NCBI GenBank assembly: GCA_964036665.1
Contig: OZ038527.1
Span: 13,671,835-13,735,834 of the forward strand
Direction: 5' to 3'
Length of the DNA: 64,000 nucleotides
Source of the DNA: Gordius sp. MW1
Lineage: Eukaryota; Nematomorpha; Gordioida; Gordea; Gordiidae
The notes beneath the pieces were generated by a model. It was not told the origin of the DNA and searched no databases. It saw only the letters and a program-made list of their open reading frames with translations. Made by a program: the position numbers and the translations under genes. Below, one piece after another: positions 23,291 through 38,760 of this stretch. Positions within the stretch are counted from its first letter, which is position 1. The number at the start of each line of letters is the position of its first letter.

Positions 23291-26200
23291 AAATGTGAAA
23301 AATTTTGAGGTAAAAATATTTATTTTTTTCGATTTTATATGAAAGAGCTTGAAAAAATATATAAAAGTAAGCCGATTTGAGAATCCTATTATCTTCGATT
23401 GACTTCCGAAAAGAGGTTTTAAGCTGCGAGAACTATCAATTTGACAAAAGACAACGTTTTATTGTTGCAATTAGTTTGTTGTATCGCAACGTGAGTGCTT
23501 AATTTTTGAAAATTGCTCTATGCGATCATGATTTCAAAGTAATAGTTTTCTGATTCTGATAAATTTTTACTTTTTATCATGGAAACCAGGTCTGAAAACG
23601 ACAACTTTCATCGGATGAATACGGTTGAAAAAAAAATGTGAAAAATTTTGAGGTAAAAATATTCATTTTTTTCGATTCTATGTGAAAGAGCGTAAAAAAA
23701 AATATAAAAATAAGCCAATTTGAGAATCCTATTATCTTGGATTGACTTCCGAAAAGAGGTTTTAAGCTGCGAGAACTATCATTTTGACAAAAGACAACGT
23801 TTTATTGTTGCGATTAGTTTGTTGTATCGTAACGTGAGTGCTTAATTTTTGAAAATTGCTCTATGCGATCATGATTTCAAAGTAAAAGTTTTCTGATTCT
23901 GATAAATTTTTACTTTTTATCATGGAAACAACGTCTGAAAACGACAGCTTTCATCGGATGAATACGGTTGAATCAAAAAATGTGAAAAATTTTGAGGTAA
24001 AAATATTCATTTTTTTCGATTCTATGTGAAAGAGCGTATAAAAATATATAAAAATAAGCCAATTTGAGAATCCTATTATCCTCGATTGACTTCCGAAAAG
24101 AGGTTTTAAGCTGCGAGAACTATCATTTTGACAAAAGACAACGTTTTATTGTTGCGATTAGTTTGTTGTATCAAACGTGAGTGCTTAATTTTTGAAAACT
24201 GCTCTATGCGATCATGATTTCAAAGTAATAGTTTTCTGATTCTGATAAATTTTTACTTGTTATCATGGAAACAACGTCTAAAAACGACAACTTTCATCGA
24301 TGAATACGGTTGAATAAAAAAATGTGAAAATTTTTGATGTAAAAATATTTATTTTTTTCGATTCTATGTGAAAGAGCTTGAAAAAATATATAAAAGTAAG
24401 CCGATTTGAGAATCCTATTATCTTCGATTGACTTCCGAAAAGAGGTTTTAAGCTGCGAGAACTATCATTTTGACAAAAGACAACGTTTTATTGTTGCAAT
24501 TAGTTTGTTGTATCGCAACGTGAGTGCTTAATTTTTAAAAATTGCTCTATGCGATCATGATTTCAAAGTAATAGTTTTCTGATTCTGATAAATTTTTACT
24601 TTTTATCATGGAAACAACGTCTGAAAAAGACAACTTTCATCGGATGAATACGGTTGAATAAAAAAATGTGAAAAACTTTGAGGTAAAAATATTCATTTTT
24701 TTTCGATTCTATGTGAAAGAGCGTAAAAAAATATATAAAAATAAGCCAATTTGAGAATCCTATTATCTTGGATTGACTTCCGAAAAGAGGTTTTAAGCTG
24801 CGAGAACTATCATTTTGACAAAAGACAACGTTTTATTGTTGCGATTAGTTTGTTGTATAGTAACGTGAGTTCTTAATTTTTGAAAATTGCTCTATGCGAT
24901 CATGATTTCAAAGTAATAGTTTTCTAATTCTGATAAATTTTTACTTTTTATCATGGAAACAACGTCTGAAAACGACAGCTTTCATCGGATGAATACGGTT
25001 GAATAAAAAAATGTAAAAAATTTTGAGGTAAAAATATTCATTTTTTTCGATTATATGTGAAAGAGCGTAAAAAAATATATAAAAGTAAGCCGATTTGAGA
25101 ATCCTATTATCCTCGATTGACATCCGAAAAGAGGTTTTAAGCTGCGAGAACTATCATTTTGACAAAAGACAACGTTTTATTGTTGCGATTAGTTTGTTGT
25201 ATCGCAACGTGAGTTCTTAATTTTTAAAAATTGCTCTATGCGATCATGATTTCAAAGTAATAGTTTTCTGATTCTGATAAATTTTTACTTTTTATCATGG
25301 AAACAACGTCTGAAAACGACAACTTTCATCGGATGAATACGGTTGAATAAAAAAATGTGAAAAACTTTGAGGTAAAAATATTCATTTTTTTTCGATTCTA
25401 TGTGAAAGAGCGTAAAAAAATATATAAAAATAAGCCAATTTGAGAATCCTATTATCTTGGATTGACTTCCGAAAAGAGGTTTTAAGCTGCGAGAACTATC
25501 ATTTTGACAAAAGACAACGTTTTATTGTTGCGATTAGTTTGTTGTATCAAACGTGAGTGCTTAATTTTTGAAAACTGCTCTATGCGAACATGATTTCAAA
25601 GTAATAGTTTTCTGATTCTTATAAATTTTTACTTTTTATCATGGAAACAACGTCTAAAAACTACAACTTTCATCGGATGAATACGGTTGAATAAAAAAAT
25701 ATGAAAAATTTTGAGTTAAAAATATTCATTTTTTTCGATTCTATGTGAAAGAGCGTAAAAAAATATATAAAAATAAGTCGATTTGAGAATCCTATTATCC
25801 TCGATTGACTTCCGAAAAGAGGTTTTAAGCTGCGAGAACTATCATTTTGACAAAAGACAACGTTTTATTGTTGCGATTAGTTTGTTGTATCGCAACGTGA
25901 GTGCTTAATTTTTGAAAACTGCTCTATGCAATCATGATTTCAAAGTAATAGTTTTCTGATTCTGATAAATTTTTACTTTTTATCATGGAAACAACGTCTG
26001 AAAACGACAGCTTTCATCGGATGAATACGGTTGAATAAAAAAATGTGAAAAATTTTGAGGTAAAAATATTTATTTTTTTTCGATTCTATGTGAAAGAGCG
26101 TATAAAAATATATAAAAATAAGCCAATTTGAGAATCCTATTATCCTCGATTGACTTCCTAAAAGAGGTTTTAAGCTGCGAGAACTATCATTTTGACAAAA

Positions 26201-27387
26201 GACAACGTTTTATTGTTGCGATTAGTTTGTTGTATCGCAACGTGAGTGCTTAATTTTTGAAAACTGCTCTATGCAATCATGATTTCAAAGTAATAGTTTT
26301 CTGATTCTGATAAATTTTTACTTTTTATCATGGAAACAACGTCTGAAAACGACAGCTTTCATCGGATGAATACGGTTGAATAAAAAAATGTGAAAAATTT
26401 TGAGGTAAAAATATTCATTTTTTTCGATTCTATGTGAAAGAGCGTAAAAAAATATATAAAAATAAGCCGATTTGAGAATCCTATTATCCTCGATTCACTT
26501 CCGAAAAGAGGTTTTAAGCTGCGAGAACTATCATTTTGACAAAAGACAACGTTTTATTGTTGCGATTAGTTTGTTGTATCAAACGTGAGTGCTTAATTTT
26601 TGAAAACTGCTCTATGCGAACATGATTTCAAAGTAATAGTTTTCTGATTCTGATAAATTTTTACTTTTTATCATGGAAACAACGTCTGACAACGACAGCT
26701 TTCATCGGATGAATACGGTTGAATAAAAAAATGTGAAAAATTTTGAGGTAAAAATATTCTTTTTTTTCGATTCTATGTGAAAGAGCGTAAAAAAATATAT
26801 AAAAATAAGCCGATTTGAGAATCCTATTATCCTCGATTGACTTCCGAAAAGAGGTTTTAAGCTGCGAGAACTATCATTTTGACAAAAGACAACGTTTTAT
26901 TGTTGCGATTAGTTTGTTGTATCAAACGTGAGTGCTTAATTTTTGAAAACTGCTCTATGCGATCATGATTTCAAAGTAATAGTTTTCTGATTCTGATAAA
27001 TTTTTACTTTTTATCATGGAAACAACGTCTAAAAACGACAACTTTCATCGGATGAATACGGTTGAATAAAAAAATGTGAAAATTTTTAAGGTAAAAATAA
27101 ATATTTTTTTCAATTCTATGTGAAAGAGCTTGAAAAAATATATAAAAGTAAGCCGATTTGAGAATCCTATTATCCTCGATTGACTTCCGAAAAGAGGTTT
27201 TAAGCTGCGAGAACTATCATTTTGACAAAAGACAACGTTTTATTGTTGCGATTAGTTTGTTGTATCAAACGTGAGTGCTTAATTTTTGAAAACTGCTCTA
27301 TGCGAACATGATTTCAAAGTAATAGTTTTCTGATTCTTATAAATTTTTACTTTTTATCATGGAAACAACGTCTAAAAACTACAACTT

Positions 27388-30300
27388 TCATCGGATGAAT
27401 ACGGTTGAATAAAAAAATATGAAAAATTTTGAGTTAAAAATATTCATTTTTTTCGATTCTATGTGAAAGAGCGTAAAAAAATATATAAAAATAAGTCGAT
27501 TTGAGAATCCTATTATCCTCGATTGACTTCCGAAAAGAGGTTTTAAGCTGCGAGAACTATCATTTTGACAAAAGACAAGTTTTATTGTTGCGATTAGTTT
27601 GTTGTATCGCAACGTGAGTGCTTAATTTTTGAAAACTGCTCTATGCAATCATGATTTCAAAGTAATAGTTTTCTGATTCTGATAAATTTTTACTTTTTAT
27701 CATGGAAACAACGTCTGAAAACGACAGCTTTCATCGGATGAATACGGTTGAATAAAAAAATGTGAAAAATTTTGAGGTAAAAATATTTATTTTTTTTATT
27801 TATTTTTTTTCGATTCTATGTGAAAGAGCGTATAAAAATATATAAAAATAAGCCAATTTGAGAATCCTATTATCCTCGATTGACTTCCTAAAAGAGGTTT
27901 TAAGCTGCGAGAACTATCATTTTGACAAAAGACAACGTTTTATTGTTGCGATTAGTTTGTTGTATCGCAACGTCAGTGCTTAATTTTTGAAAACTGCTCT
28001 ATGCAATCATGATTTCAAAGTAATAGTTTTCTGATTCTGATAAATTTTCACTTTTTATCATGGAAACAACGTCTGAAAACGACAGCTTTCATCGGATGAA
28101 TACGGTTGAAAGAAAAAATGTGAAAAATTTTGAGGTAAAAATATTTATTTTTTTTCGATTCTATGTGAAAGAGCTTGAAAAACTATATAAAAGTAAGCCG
28201 ATTTGAGAATCCTATTATCTTCGCTTGACTTCCGAAAAGAGGTTTTAAGCTGCGACAACTATCATTTTGACAAAAGACAACGTTTTATTGTTGCGATTAG
28301 TTTGTTGTATCGCAATGTGAGTGCTTAATTTTTGAAAATTGCTCTATGCGATCATGATTTCAAAGTAATAGTTTTCTGATTCTGATAAATTTTTACTTTT
28401 TATCATGGAAACAACGTCTGAAAACGACAGCTTTCATCGGATGAATACGGTTGAATAAAAAAATGTGAAAAATTTTGAGGTAAAAATATTTATTTTTTTC
28501 GATTTTATATGAAAGAGCTTGAAAAAATATATAAAAGTAAGCCGATTTGAGAATCCTATTATCTTCGATTGACTTCCGAAAAGAGGTTTTAAGCTGCGAG
28601 AACTATCATTTTGACAAAAGACAACGTTTTATTGTTGCAATTAGTTTGTTGTATCGCAACGTGAGTGCTTAATTTTTAAAAATTGCTCTATGCGATCATG
28701 ATTTCAAAGTAATAGTTTTCTGATTCTGATAAATTTTTACTTTTTATCATGGAAACAAGGTCTGAAAACGACAACTTTCATCGGATGAATACGGTTGAAT
28801 AAAAAAATGTGAAAAATTTTGAGGTAAAAATATTCATTTTTTTCGATTCTATGTGAAAGAGCGTAAAAAAATATATAAAAATAAGCCAATTTGAGAATCC
28901 TATTATCTTGGATTGACTTCCGAAAAGAGGTTTTAAGCTGCGAGAACTATCATTTTGACAAAAGACAACGTTTTATTGTTGAGATTAGTTTGTTGTATCA
29001 AACGTGAGTGCTTAATTTTTGAAAACTGCTCTATGCGAACATGATTTCAAAGTAATAGTTTTCTGATTCTTATAAATTTTTACTTTTTATCATGGAAACA
29101 ACGTCTAAAAACTACAACTTTCATCGGATGAATACGGTTGAATAAAAAAATATGAAAAATTTTGAGTTAAAAATATTCATTTTTTTCGATTCTATGTGAA
29201 AGAGCGTAAAAAAATATATAAAAATAAGTAGATTTGAGAATCCTATTATCCTCGATTGACTTCCGAAAAGAGGTTTTAAGCTGCGAGAACTATCATTTTG
29301 ACAAAAGACAACGTTTTATTGTTGCGATTAGTTTGTTGTATCGCAACGTGAGTGCTTAATTTTTGAAAACTGCTCTATGCAATCATGATTTCAAAGTAAT
29401 AGTTTTCTGATTCTGATAAATTTTTACTTTTTATCATGGAAACAACGTCTGAAAACGACAGCTTTCATCGGATGAATACGGTTGAATAAAAAAATGTGAA
29501 AAATTTTGAGGTAAAAATATTCATTTTTTTCGATTCTATGTGAAAGAGCGTAAAAAAATATATAAAAATAAGTAGATTTGAGAATCCTATTATCCTCGAT
29601 TGACTTCCGAAAAGAGGTTTTAAGCTGCGAGAACTATCATTTTGACAAAAGACAACGTTTTATTGTTGCGATTAGTTTGTTGTATCGCAACGTGAGTGCT
29701 TAATTTTTGAAAACTGCTCTATGCAATCATGATTTCAAAGTAGTAGTTTTCTGATTCTGATAAATTTTTACTTTTTATCATGGAAACAACGTCTGAAAAC
29801 GACAGCTTTCATCGGATGAATACGGTTGAATAAAAAAATGTGAAAAATTTTGAGGTAAAAATATTTATTTTTTTTATTTATTTTTTTTCGATTCTATGTG
29901 AAAGAGCGTATAAAAATATATAAAAATAAGCCAATTTGAGAATCCTATTATCCTCGATTGACTTCCTAAAAGAGGTTTTAAGCTGCGAGAACTATCATTT
30001 TGACAAAAGACAACGTTTTATTGTTGCGATTAGTTTGTTGTATCGCAACGTCAGTGCTTAATTTTTGAAAACTGCTCTATGCAATCATGATTTCAAAGTA
30101 ATAGTTTTCTGATTCTGATAAATTTTCACTTTTTATCATGGAAACAACGTCTGAAAACGACAGCTTTCATCGGATGAATACGGTTGAAAGAAAAAATGTG
30201 AAAAATTTTGAGGTAAAAATATTTATTTTTTTTCGATTCTATGTGAAAGAGCTTGAAAAACTATATAAAAGTAAGCCGATTTGAGAATCCTATTATCTTC

Positions 30301-30560
30301 GCTTGACTTCCGAAAAGAGGTTTTAAGCTGCGACAACTATCATTTTGACAAAAGACAACGTTTTATTGTTGCGATTAGTTTGTTGTATCGCAATGTGAGT
30401 GCTTAATTTTTGAAAATTGCTCTATGCGATCATGATTTCAAAGTAATAGTTTTCTGATTCTGATAAATTTTTACTTTTTATCATGGAAACAACGTCTGAA
30501 AACGACAGCTTTCATCGGATGAATACGGTTGAATAAAAAAATGTGAAAAATTTTGAGGTA
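27388..30560 (+). repeat. Six-monomer duplication, 2,078 bp, with a 14-bp internal insert
   Basis: A monomer with an extra 14 bp in its T-rich tract (TTTATTTTTTTTATTTATT type) occurs at 27781 and again at 29859. The private change GCAACGTCAG occurs at 27967 and 30045. Both offsets are 2,078 bp, which equals six 344-bp monomers plus the 14-bp insert. The following TTTTCACTTTTT and TTCGCTTGAC variants are also repeated in order. Limits are approximate. Confidence 0.85.
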
Positions 30561-33500
30561 AAAATATTTATTTTTTTCGATTTTATATGAAAGAGCTTGA
30601 AAAAATATATAAAAGTAAGCCGATTTGAGAATCCTATTATCCTCGATTGACTTCCGAAAAGAGGTTTTAAGCTGCGAGAACTATCATTTTGACAAAAGAC
30701 AACGTTTTATTGTTGCGATTAGTTTGTTGTATCAAAGTGAGTGCTTAATTTTTGAAAACTGCTCTATGCGATCATGATTTCAAAGTAATAGTTTTCTGAT
30801 TCTGATAAATTTTTACTTGTTATCATGGAAACAACGTCTGAAAAAGACAACTTTCATCGGATGAATACGGTTGAATAAAAAAATGTGAAAAACTTTGAGG
30901 TAAAAATATTCATTTTTTTTCGATTCTATGTGAAAGAGCGTAAAAAAATATATAAAAATAAGCCAATTTGAGAATCCTATTATCTTGGATTGACTTCCGA
31001 AAAGAGGTTTTAAGCTGCGAGAACTATCATTTTGACAAAAGACAACGTTTTATTGTTGCGATTAGTTTGTTGTATAGTAACGTGAGTTCTTAATTTTTGA
31101 AAATTGCTCTATGCGATCATGATTTCAAAGTAATAGTTTTCTAATTCTGATAAATTTTTACTTTTTATCATTGAAACAACGTCTGAAAACGACAGCTTTC
31201 ATCGGATGAATACGGTTGAATAAAAAAATGTGAAAAATTTTGAGGTAAAAATATTCATTTTTTTCGATTCTATGTGAAAGAGCGTAAAAAAATATATAAA
31301 AGTAAGCCGATTTGAGAATCCTATTATCCTCGATTGACATCCGAAAAGAGGTTTTAAGCTGCGAGAACTATCATTTTGACAAAAGACAACGTTTTATTGT
31401 TGCGATTAGTTTGTTGTATCGCAACGTGAGTTCTTAATTTTTAAAAATTGCTCTATGCGATCATGATTTCAAAGTAATAGTTTTCTGATTCTGATAAATT
31501 TTTACTTTTTATCATGGAAACAACGTCTGAAAACGACAACTTTCATCGGATGAATACGGTTGAATAAAAAAATGTGAAAAACTTTGAGGTAAAAATATTC
31601 ATTTTTTTTTCGATTCTATGTGAAAGAGCGTAAAAAAATATATAAAAATAAGCCAATTTGAGAATCCTATTATCTTGGATTGACTTCCGAAAAGAGGTTT
31701 TAAGCTGCGAGAACTATCATTTTGACAAAAGACAACGTTTTATTGTTGCGATTAGTTTGTTGTATAGTAACGTGAGTTCTTAATTTTTGAAAATTGCTCT
31801 ATGCGATCATGATTTCAAAGTAATAGTTTTCTAATTCTGATAAATTTTTACTTTTTATCATGGAAACAACGTCTGAAAACGACAGCTTTCATCGGATGAA
31901 TACGGTTGAATAAAAAAATGTGAAATATTTTGAGGTAAAAATATTCATTTTTTTCGATTCTATGTGAGCGTAAAAAAATATATAAAAGTAAGCCGATTTG
32001 AGAATCCTATTATCCTCGATTGACATCCGAAAAGAGGTTTTAAGCTGCGAGAACTATCATTTTGACAAAAGACAACGTTTTATTGTTGCGGTTAGTTTGT
32101 TGTATCGCAACGTGAGTGCTTAATTTTTGAAAACTGCTCTATGCAATCATGATTTCAAAGTAATAGTTTTCTGATTCTGATAAATTTTTACTTTTTATCA
32201 TGGAAACAACGTCTGAAAACGACAGCTTTCATCGGATGAATACGGTTGAATAAAAAAATGTGAAAAATTTTGAGGTAAAAATATTCATTTTTTTCGATTC
32301 TATGTGAAAGAGCGTAAAAAAATATATAAAAATAAGCCGATTTGAGAATCCTATTATCCTCGATTGACTTCCGAAAAGAGGTTTTAACCTGCGAGAACTA
32401 TCATTTTGACAAAAGACAACGTTTTATTGTTGCGATTAGTTTGTTGTATCGCAACGTGAGTGCTTAATTTTTGAAAACTGCTCTATGCAATCATGATTTC
32501 AAAGTAATAGTTTTCTGATTCTGATAAATTTTTACTTTTTATCATGGAAACAACGTCTGAAAACGACAGCTTTCATCGGATGAATACGGTTGAATAAAAA
32601 AATGTGAAAAATTTTGAGGTAAAAATATTCATTTTTTTCGATTCTATGTGAAAGAGCGTAAAAAAATATATAAAAATAAGCCGATTTGAGAATCCTATTA
32701 TCCTCGATTGACTTCCGAAAAGAGGTTTTAAGCTGCGAGAACTATCATTTTGACAAAAGACAACGTTTTATTGTTGCGATTAGTTTGTTGTATCGCAACG
32801 TGAGTGCTTAATTTTTGAAAACTGCTCTATGCAATCATGATTTCAAAGTAATTGTTTTCTGATTCTGATAAATTTTTACTTTTTATCATGGAAACAACGT
32901 CTGAAAACGACAGCTTTCATCGGATGAATACGGTTGAATAAAAAAATGTGAAAAATTTTGAGGTAAAAATATTTATTTTTTTCGAATCTATGTGAAAGAG
33001 CTTGAAAAATTATATAAAAGTAAGCCGATTTGAGAATCCTATTATCTTTGATTGACTTCCGAAAAGAGGTTTTAAGCTGCGAGAACTATCATTTTGACAA
33101 AAGACAACGTTTTATTGTTGCAATTAGTTTGTTGTATCGCAACGTGAGTGCTTAATTTTTGAAAATTGCTCTATGCGATCATGATTTCAAAGTAATAGTT
33201 TTCTGATTCTGATAAATTTTTACTTTTTATCATGGAAACAACGTCTGAAAACGACAACTTTCATCGGATGAATACGGTTGAATAAAAAAATGTGAAAAAT
33301 TTTGAGGTAAAAATATTCATTTTTTTTTGATTCTATGTGAAAGAGCGTAAAAAAATATATAAAAATAAGCCGATTTGAGAATCCTATTATTTTCGATTGA
33401 CTTCCGAAAAGAGGTTTTAAGCTGCGAGAACTATCATTTTGACAAAGGACAACGTTTTATTGTTGCAATTAGTTTGTTGTATCGCAACGTGAGTGCTTAA

Positions 33501-35879
33501 TTTTTGAAAATTGCTCTATGCGATCATGATTTCAAAGTAATAGTTTTCTGATTCTGATAAATTTTTACTTTTTATTATGGAAACAACGTCTGAAAACGAC
33601 AACTTTCATCGGATGAATACGGTTGAATAAAAAAATGTGAAAAATTTTGAGGTAAAAATATTCATTTTTTTCGATTCTATGTCAAAGAGCGTATGAAAAT
33701 ATATAAAAATAAGCCGATTTGAGAATCCTATTATCCTCGATTGACTTCCGAAAAGAGGTTTTAAGCTGCGAGAACTATCATTTTGACAAAAGACAACGTT
33801 TTATTGTTGCGATTAGTTTGTTGTATCAAACGTGAGTGCTTAATTTTTGAAAACTGTACTATGCGATCATGATTTCAAAGTATTAGTTTTCTGATTCTGA
33901 TAAATTTTTAATTTTTATCATGGAAACAACGTCTAAAAACGACAACTTTCATCGGATGAATACGGTTGAATAAAAAAATGTGAAAATTTTTGAGGTAAAA
34001 ATATTTATTTTTTTCAATTCTATGTGAAAGAGCTTGAAAAAATATATAAAAGTAAGCCAATTTGAGAATCCTATTATCCTCGATTGACTTCCGAAAAGAG
34101 GTTTTAAGCTGCGAGAATATCATTTTGACAAAAGACAACGTTTTATTGTTGCGATTAGTTTGTTGTATCAAACGTGAGTGCTTAATTTTTGAAAACTGCT
34201 CTATGCGAACATGATTTCAAAGTAATAGTTTTCTGATTCTGATAAATTTTTACTTTTTATCATGGAAACAACGTCTAAAAACGACAACTTTCATCGGATG
34301 AATACGGTTGAATAAAAAAATGTGATAAATTTTGAGGTAAAAATATTTATTTTTTTTCGATTCTATGTGAAAGAGCTTGAAAAACTATATAAAAGTAAGC
34401 CGATTTGAGAATCCTATTATCCTCGATTGACTTCCGAAAAGAGGTTTTAAGCTGCGAGAACTATCATTTTGACAAAAGAGAACGTTTTATTGTTGCGATT
34501 AGTTTGTTGTATCGCAACGTGAGTGCTTAATTTTTGAAAACTGCTCTATGCAATCATGATTTCAAAGTAATAGTTTTCTGATTCTGATAAATTTTTACTT
34601 TTTATCATGGAAACAACGTCTGAAAACGACAGCTTTCATCGGATGAATACGGTTGAATAAAAAAATGTGAAAAATTTTGAGGTAAAAATATTTATTTTTT
34701 TTCGATTCTATGTGAAAGAGCGTATAAAAATATATAAAAATAAGCCAATTTGAAAATCCTATTATCCTCGATTGACTTCCTAAAAGAGGTTTTAAGCTGC
34801 GAGAACTATCATTTTGACAAAAGACAACGTTTTATTGTTGCGATTAGTTTGTTGTATCGCAACGTGAGTGCTTAATTTTTGAAAACTGCTCTATGCAATC
34901 ATGATTTCAAAGTAATAGTTTTCTGATTCTGATAAATTTTTACTTTTTATCATGGAAACAACGTCTGAAAACGACAGCTTTCATCGGATGAATACGGTTG
35001 AATAAAAGAATGTGAAAAATTTTGAGGTAAAAATATTCATTTTTTTCGATTCAATGTGAAAGAGCGTAAAAAAATATATAAAAATAAGCCGATTTGAGAA
35101 TCCTATTATCCTCGATTGACTTCCGAAAAGAGGTTTTAAGCTGCGAGAACTATCATTTTGACAAAAGACAACGTTTTATTGTTGCGATTAGTTTGTTGTA
35201 TCAAACGTGAGTGCTTAATTTTTGAAAACTGCTCTATGCGATCATGATTTCAAAGTAATAGTTTTCTGATTCTGATAAATTTTTACTTTTTATCATGGAA
35301 ACAACGTCTGAAAACGACAGCTTTCATCGGATGAATACGGTTGAATAAAAAAATGTGAAAAATTTTGAGGTAAAAATATTCATTTTTTTCGATTCTATGT
35401 GAAAGAGCGTAAAAAAATATATAAAATAAAGCCGATTTGAGAATCCTATTATCCTCGATTGACTTCCGAAAAGAGGTTTTAAGCTGCGAGAACTATCATT
35501 TTGACAAAAGACAACGTTTTATTGTTGCGATTAGTTTGTTGTATCGCAACGTGAGTGCTTAATTTTTGAAAACTGCTCTATGCAATCATGATTTCAAAGT
35601 AATAGTTTTCTGATTCTGATAAATTTTTACTTTTTATCATGGAAACAACGTCTGAAAACGACAGCTTTCATCGGATGAATACGGTTGAATAAAAAAATGT
35701 GAAAAATTTTGAGGTAAAAATATTCATTTTTTTCGATTCTATGTGAAAGAGCGTATAAAAATATATAAAAATAAGCCAATTTGAGAATCCTATTATCCTC
35801 GATTGACTTCCTAAAAGAGGTTTTAAGCTGCGAGAACTATCATTTTGACAAAAGACAACGTTTTATTGTTGCGATTAGT

Positions 35880-38760
35880 TTGTTGTATCAAACGTGAGTG
35901 CTTAATTTTTGAAAACTGCTCTATGCGAACATGATTTCAAAGTAATAGTTTTCTGATTCTTATAAATTTTTACTTTTTATCATGGAAACAACGTCTAAAA
36001 ACTACAACTTTCATCGGATGAATACGGTTGAATAAAAAAATATGAAAAATTTTGAGTTAAAAATATTCATTTTATTCGATTCTATGTGAAAGAGCGTAAA
36101 AAAATATATAAAAATAAGTCGATTTGCGAATCCTATTATCCTCGATTGACTTCCGAAAAGAGGTTTTAAGCTGCGAGAACTATCATTTTGACAAAAGACA
36201 ACGTTTTATTGTTGCGATTAGTTTGTTGTATCGCAACGTGAGTGCTTAATTTTTGAAAACTGCTCTATGCAATCATGATTTCAAAGTAATAGTTTTCTGA
36301 TTCTGATAAATTTTTACTTTTTATCATGGAAACAACGTCTGAAAACGACAGCTTTCATCGGATGAATACGGTTGAATAAAAAAATGTGAAAAATTTTGAG
36401 GTAAAAATATTTATTTTTTTTCGATTCTATGTGAAAGAGCGTATAAAAATATATAAAAATAAGCCAATTTGAGAATCCTATTATCCTCGATTGACTTCCT
36501 AAAAGAGGTTTTAAGCGGCGAGAACTATCATTTTGACAAAAGACAACGTTTTATTGTTGCGATTAGTTTGTTGTATCGCAACGTGAGTGCTTAATTTTTG
36601 AAAACTGCTCTATGCAATCATGATTTCAAAGTAATAGTTTTCTGATTCTGATAAATTTTCACTTTTTATCATGGAAACAACGTCTGAAAACGACAACTTT
36701 CATCGGATGAATACGGTTGAAAGAAAAAATGTGAAAAATTTTGAGGTAAAAATATTTATTTTTTTTCGATTCTATGTGAAAGAGCTTGAAAAACTATATA
36801 AAAGTAAGCCGATTTGAGAATCCTATTATCTTCGCTTGACTTCCGAAAAGAGGTTTTAAGCTGCGACAACTATCATTTTGACAAAAGACAACGTTTTATT
36901 GTTGCGATTAGTTTGTTGTATCGCAATGTGAGTGCTTAATTTTTGAAAATTGCTCTATGCGATCATGATTTCAAAGTAATAGTTTTCTGATTCTGATAAA
37001 TTTTTACTTTTTATCATGGAAACAACGTCTGAAAACGACAGCTTTCATCGGATGAATACGGTTGAATAAAAAAATGTGAAAAATTTTGAGGTAAAAATAT
37101 TTATTTTTTTCGATTTTATATGAAAGAGCTTGAAAAAATATATAAAAGTAAGCCGATTTGAGAATCCTATTATCTTCGATTGACTTCCGAAAAGAGGTTT
37201 TAAGCTGCGAGAACTATCATTTTGACAAAAGACAACGTTTTATTGTTGCAATTAGTTTGTTTTATCGCAACGTGAGTGCTTAATTTTTGAAAATTGCTCT
37301 ATGCGATCATGATTTCAAAGTAATAGTTTTCTGATTCTGATAAATTTTTACTTTTTATCATGGAAACAAGGTCTGAAAACGACAACTTTCATCGGATGAA
37401 TACGGTTGAATAAAAAAATGTGAAAAATTTTGAGGTAAAAATATTCATTTTTTTCGATTCTATGTGAAAGAGCGTAAAAAAATATATAAAAATAAGCCAA
37501 TTTGAGAATCCTATTATCTTGGATTGACTTCCCGAAAAGAGGTTTTAAGCTGCGAGAACTATCATTTTGACAAAAGACAACGTTTTATTGTTGCGATTAG
37601 TTTGTTGTATCGCAACGTGAGTGCTTAATTTTTGAAAACTGCTCTATGCAATCATGATTTCAAAGTAATAGTTTTCTGATTCTGATAAATTTTTACTTTT
37701 TATCATGGAAACAACGTCTGAAAACGACAGCTTTCATCGGATGAATACGGTTGAATAAAAAAATGTGAAAAATTTTGAGGTAAAAATATTCATTTTTTTC
37801 GATTCTATGTGAAAGAGCGTATAAAAATATATAAAAATAAGCCAATTTGAGAATCCTATTATCCTCGATTGACTTCCTAAAAGAGGTTTTAAGCTGCGAG
37901 AACTATCATTTTGACAAAAGACAACGTTTTATTGTTGCGATTAGTTTGTTGTATCAAACGTGAGTGCTTAATTTTTGAAAACTGCTCTATGCGAACATGA
38001 TTTCAAAGTAATAGTTTTCTGATTCTTATAAATTTTTACTTTTTATCATGGAAACAACGTCTAAAAACTACAACTTTCATCGGATGAATACGGTTGAATA
38101 AAAAAATATGAAAAATTTTGAGTTAAAAATATTCATTTTATTCGATTCTATGTGAAAGAGCGTAAAAAAATATATAAAAATAAGTCGATTTGCGAATCCT
38201 ATTATCCTCGATTGACTTCCGAAAAGAGGTTTTAAGCTGCGAGAACTATCATTTTGACAAAAGACAACGTTTTATTGTTGCGATTAGTTTGTTGTATCGC
38301 AACGTGAGTGCTTAATTTTTGAAAACTGCTCTATGCAATCATGATTTCAAAGTAATAGTTTTCTGATTCTGATAAATTTTTACTTTTTATCATGGAAACA
38401 ACGTCTGAAAACGACAGCTTTCATCGGATGAATACGGTTGAATAAAAAAATGTGAAAAATTTTGAGGTAAAAATATTTATTTTTTTTCGATTCTATGTGA
38501 AAGAGCGTATAAAAATATATAAAAATAAGCCAATTTGAGAATCCTATTATCCTCGATTGACTTCCTAAAAGAGGTTTTAAGCTGCGAGAACTATCATTTT
38601 GACAAAAGACAACGTTTTATTGTTGCGATTAGTTTGTTGTATCGCAACGTGAGTGCTTAATTTTTGAAAACTGCTCTATGCAATCATGATTTCAAAGTAA
38701 TAGTTTTCTGATTCTGATAAATTTTCACTTTTTATCATGGAAACAACGTCTGAAAACGAC
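35880..38760 (+). repeat. Six-monomer duplication, 2,066 bp
   Basis: The private variants TTTATTCGATTC (36071 and 38137) and GATTTGCGAATCC (36121 and 38187) recur with the same 2,066-bp offset, six monomers. An extra C (CTTCCCGAAAAG) at 37531 recurs at 38908, 1,377 bp on, so a four-monomer event overlaps the six-monomer one. Confidence 0.8.

Noticed and set aside
33908-34171. Recurring 60-92-codon minus-strand open frames (here and at about 41473, 46630, 49672, 55469, 60627 and others) with near-identical products
   Set aside because: They occur because the satellite monomer happens to be open in one minus frame. Copies differ by stops and frameshifts, most monomers lack the frame, and the products look like translated A/T-rich repeat with no motif.
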